Below are positions 26,252 to 26,480 of a DNA stretch of 26,480 nucleotides, piece after piece. The notes under the pieces are model-generated. The model saw nothing but the letters and a program-made list of their open reading frames with translations. It was not told the origin of the DNA and ran no database searches. The DNA is from a virus. The DNA is taken from the IMG/VR virus record IMGVR_UViG_3300008266_000401, positions 1 to 26,480 of that record; one strand, 5' to 3'. The stretch's first letter is position 1; every line of letters starts with the position of its first letter. The translations under genes and the position numbers were made by a program.

Positions 26252-26480
26252 TGGCAAATAATAACGAAATCAATTTGGGTAGTTTAGATTATATTGAAAT
26301 AAAAAGAAATCTACTAAATTATCTACAAAATCAAGATGAGATAAAAGATTTTAATTATGCTGGTTCAGTCATGAACAGTGTTGTTAGCTTACTGGCATAC
26401 AATACTCTTTATTATGCTATGTATTCAAATGTCTTAGCAAATGAAATGTTTTTAGATTCAGCACAGAGAGAAGAATCTGT
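26251..26480 (+). CDS. 6: gp6-like baseplate wedge protein, N-terminal part
   Basis: The reading frame starts at ATG 26251 (TAATG overlap with gp25) and runs off the window after 76 complete codons. Visible residues include LGSLDYIEIKRNLLNYLQNQ, DFNYAGSVMNSVVSLLAYNT and ANEMFLDSAQREESV. This matches the N-terminal domain of T4 gp6 and its relatives, where an L-L-x-Y-L-x-x-Q helix is followed by G-S-x-M-x-x-x-x-x-L-L-A-Y-N-T and E-x-F-L-D-S-A-Q-R. gp6 forms the wedge ring that holds the baseplate together. The rest of the gene is outside the window. Confidence 0.9.
   Translation, partial: MANNNEINLGSLDYIEIKRNLLNYLQNQDEIKDFNYAGSVMNSVVSLLAYNTLYYAMYSNVLANEMFLDSAQREES

Noticed and set aside
1-26480. 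CRISPR array, integrase, transposase or rRNA
   Set aside because: No regularly spaced direct repeats, recombinase motifs or rRNA-like stretches were seen.

Overview
The window is part of the genome of a T4-like contractile-tailed phage (myovirus) with AT-rich DNA, probably from an aquatic bacterium. The assignment rests on a recognisable set of T4-type genes: late-transcription coactivator gp33, ssDNA-binding gp32, head-completion gp4, baseplate hub or chaperone proteins gp26 and gp51, and baseplate gp53, a gp27-like hub, gp25 and the start of gp6. T4-type late promoter boxes (TATAAATA) occur in front of many genes. No integrase, transposase, CRISPR array or rRNA was seen.

Layout. (1) 1-353 is a gene-poor, palindrome-rich stretch, followed by a conserved phage gene (354-980). 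(2) 1036-8368 is an island of small, mostly basic genes, usually linked by 4-nt ATGA overlaps. Thirteen of them start with a short peptide of the form MK-S/N/T-F-K-x-x-I/L-x-E. This matches in pattern the N-terminal capsid-targeting sequence of the T4 internal head proteins (IPI, IPII, IPIII), which the gp21 prohead protease cuts after I/L-x-E. I infer that the island encodes a cargo of proteins packaged in the head and injected with the DNA. One body has the two HxT motifs of a 2H phosphoesterase (the fold of anti-CBASS Acb1). Another looks like half of a type I restriction S-subunit recognition domain. An HNH endonuclease gene sits inside the island. (3) 8376-12255 is an early-type region driven by near-consensus sigma70 promoters. 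It holds two tRNA genes (Ile-UAU, Arg-UCU), a tRNA-Lys(UUU)-like element with an abnormal elbow, and genes for an HNH protein, a winged-helix protein, a deaminase-fold protein, an LSm-like protein and a membrane/coiled-coil protein. (4) 12248-14528 (minus) encodes two probable virion proteins. (5) 14564-15766 encodes gp33 and gp32; gp32 has its own promoter and a structured leader. (6) 15781-19176 (minus) is a tail operon: gp4, a tube-fold protein, gp26, gp51 and a tape-measure-like protein. (7) 19193-26480 (plus) is a baseplate operon: a tube-cap-like protein, gp53, a 1612-residue hub protein, gp25 and gp6 (cut by the window end).

How it works together. Host RNA polymerase would read the sigma70 promoters early. 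gp33, with a sliding clamp and late sigma factor that are not in this window, would then open the TATAAATA-type promoters for cargo and tail genes. Many of these promoters lie only 5-8 nt from the ATG, so their transcripts would be nearly or fully leaderless. Two pairs of diverging operons share very compact back-to-back late promoters, at 1480-1491 and 19177-19190. The phage tRNAs read AGA, AUA and perhaps AAA, codons that fill the late genes.
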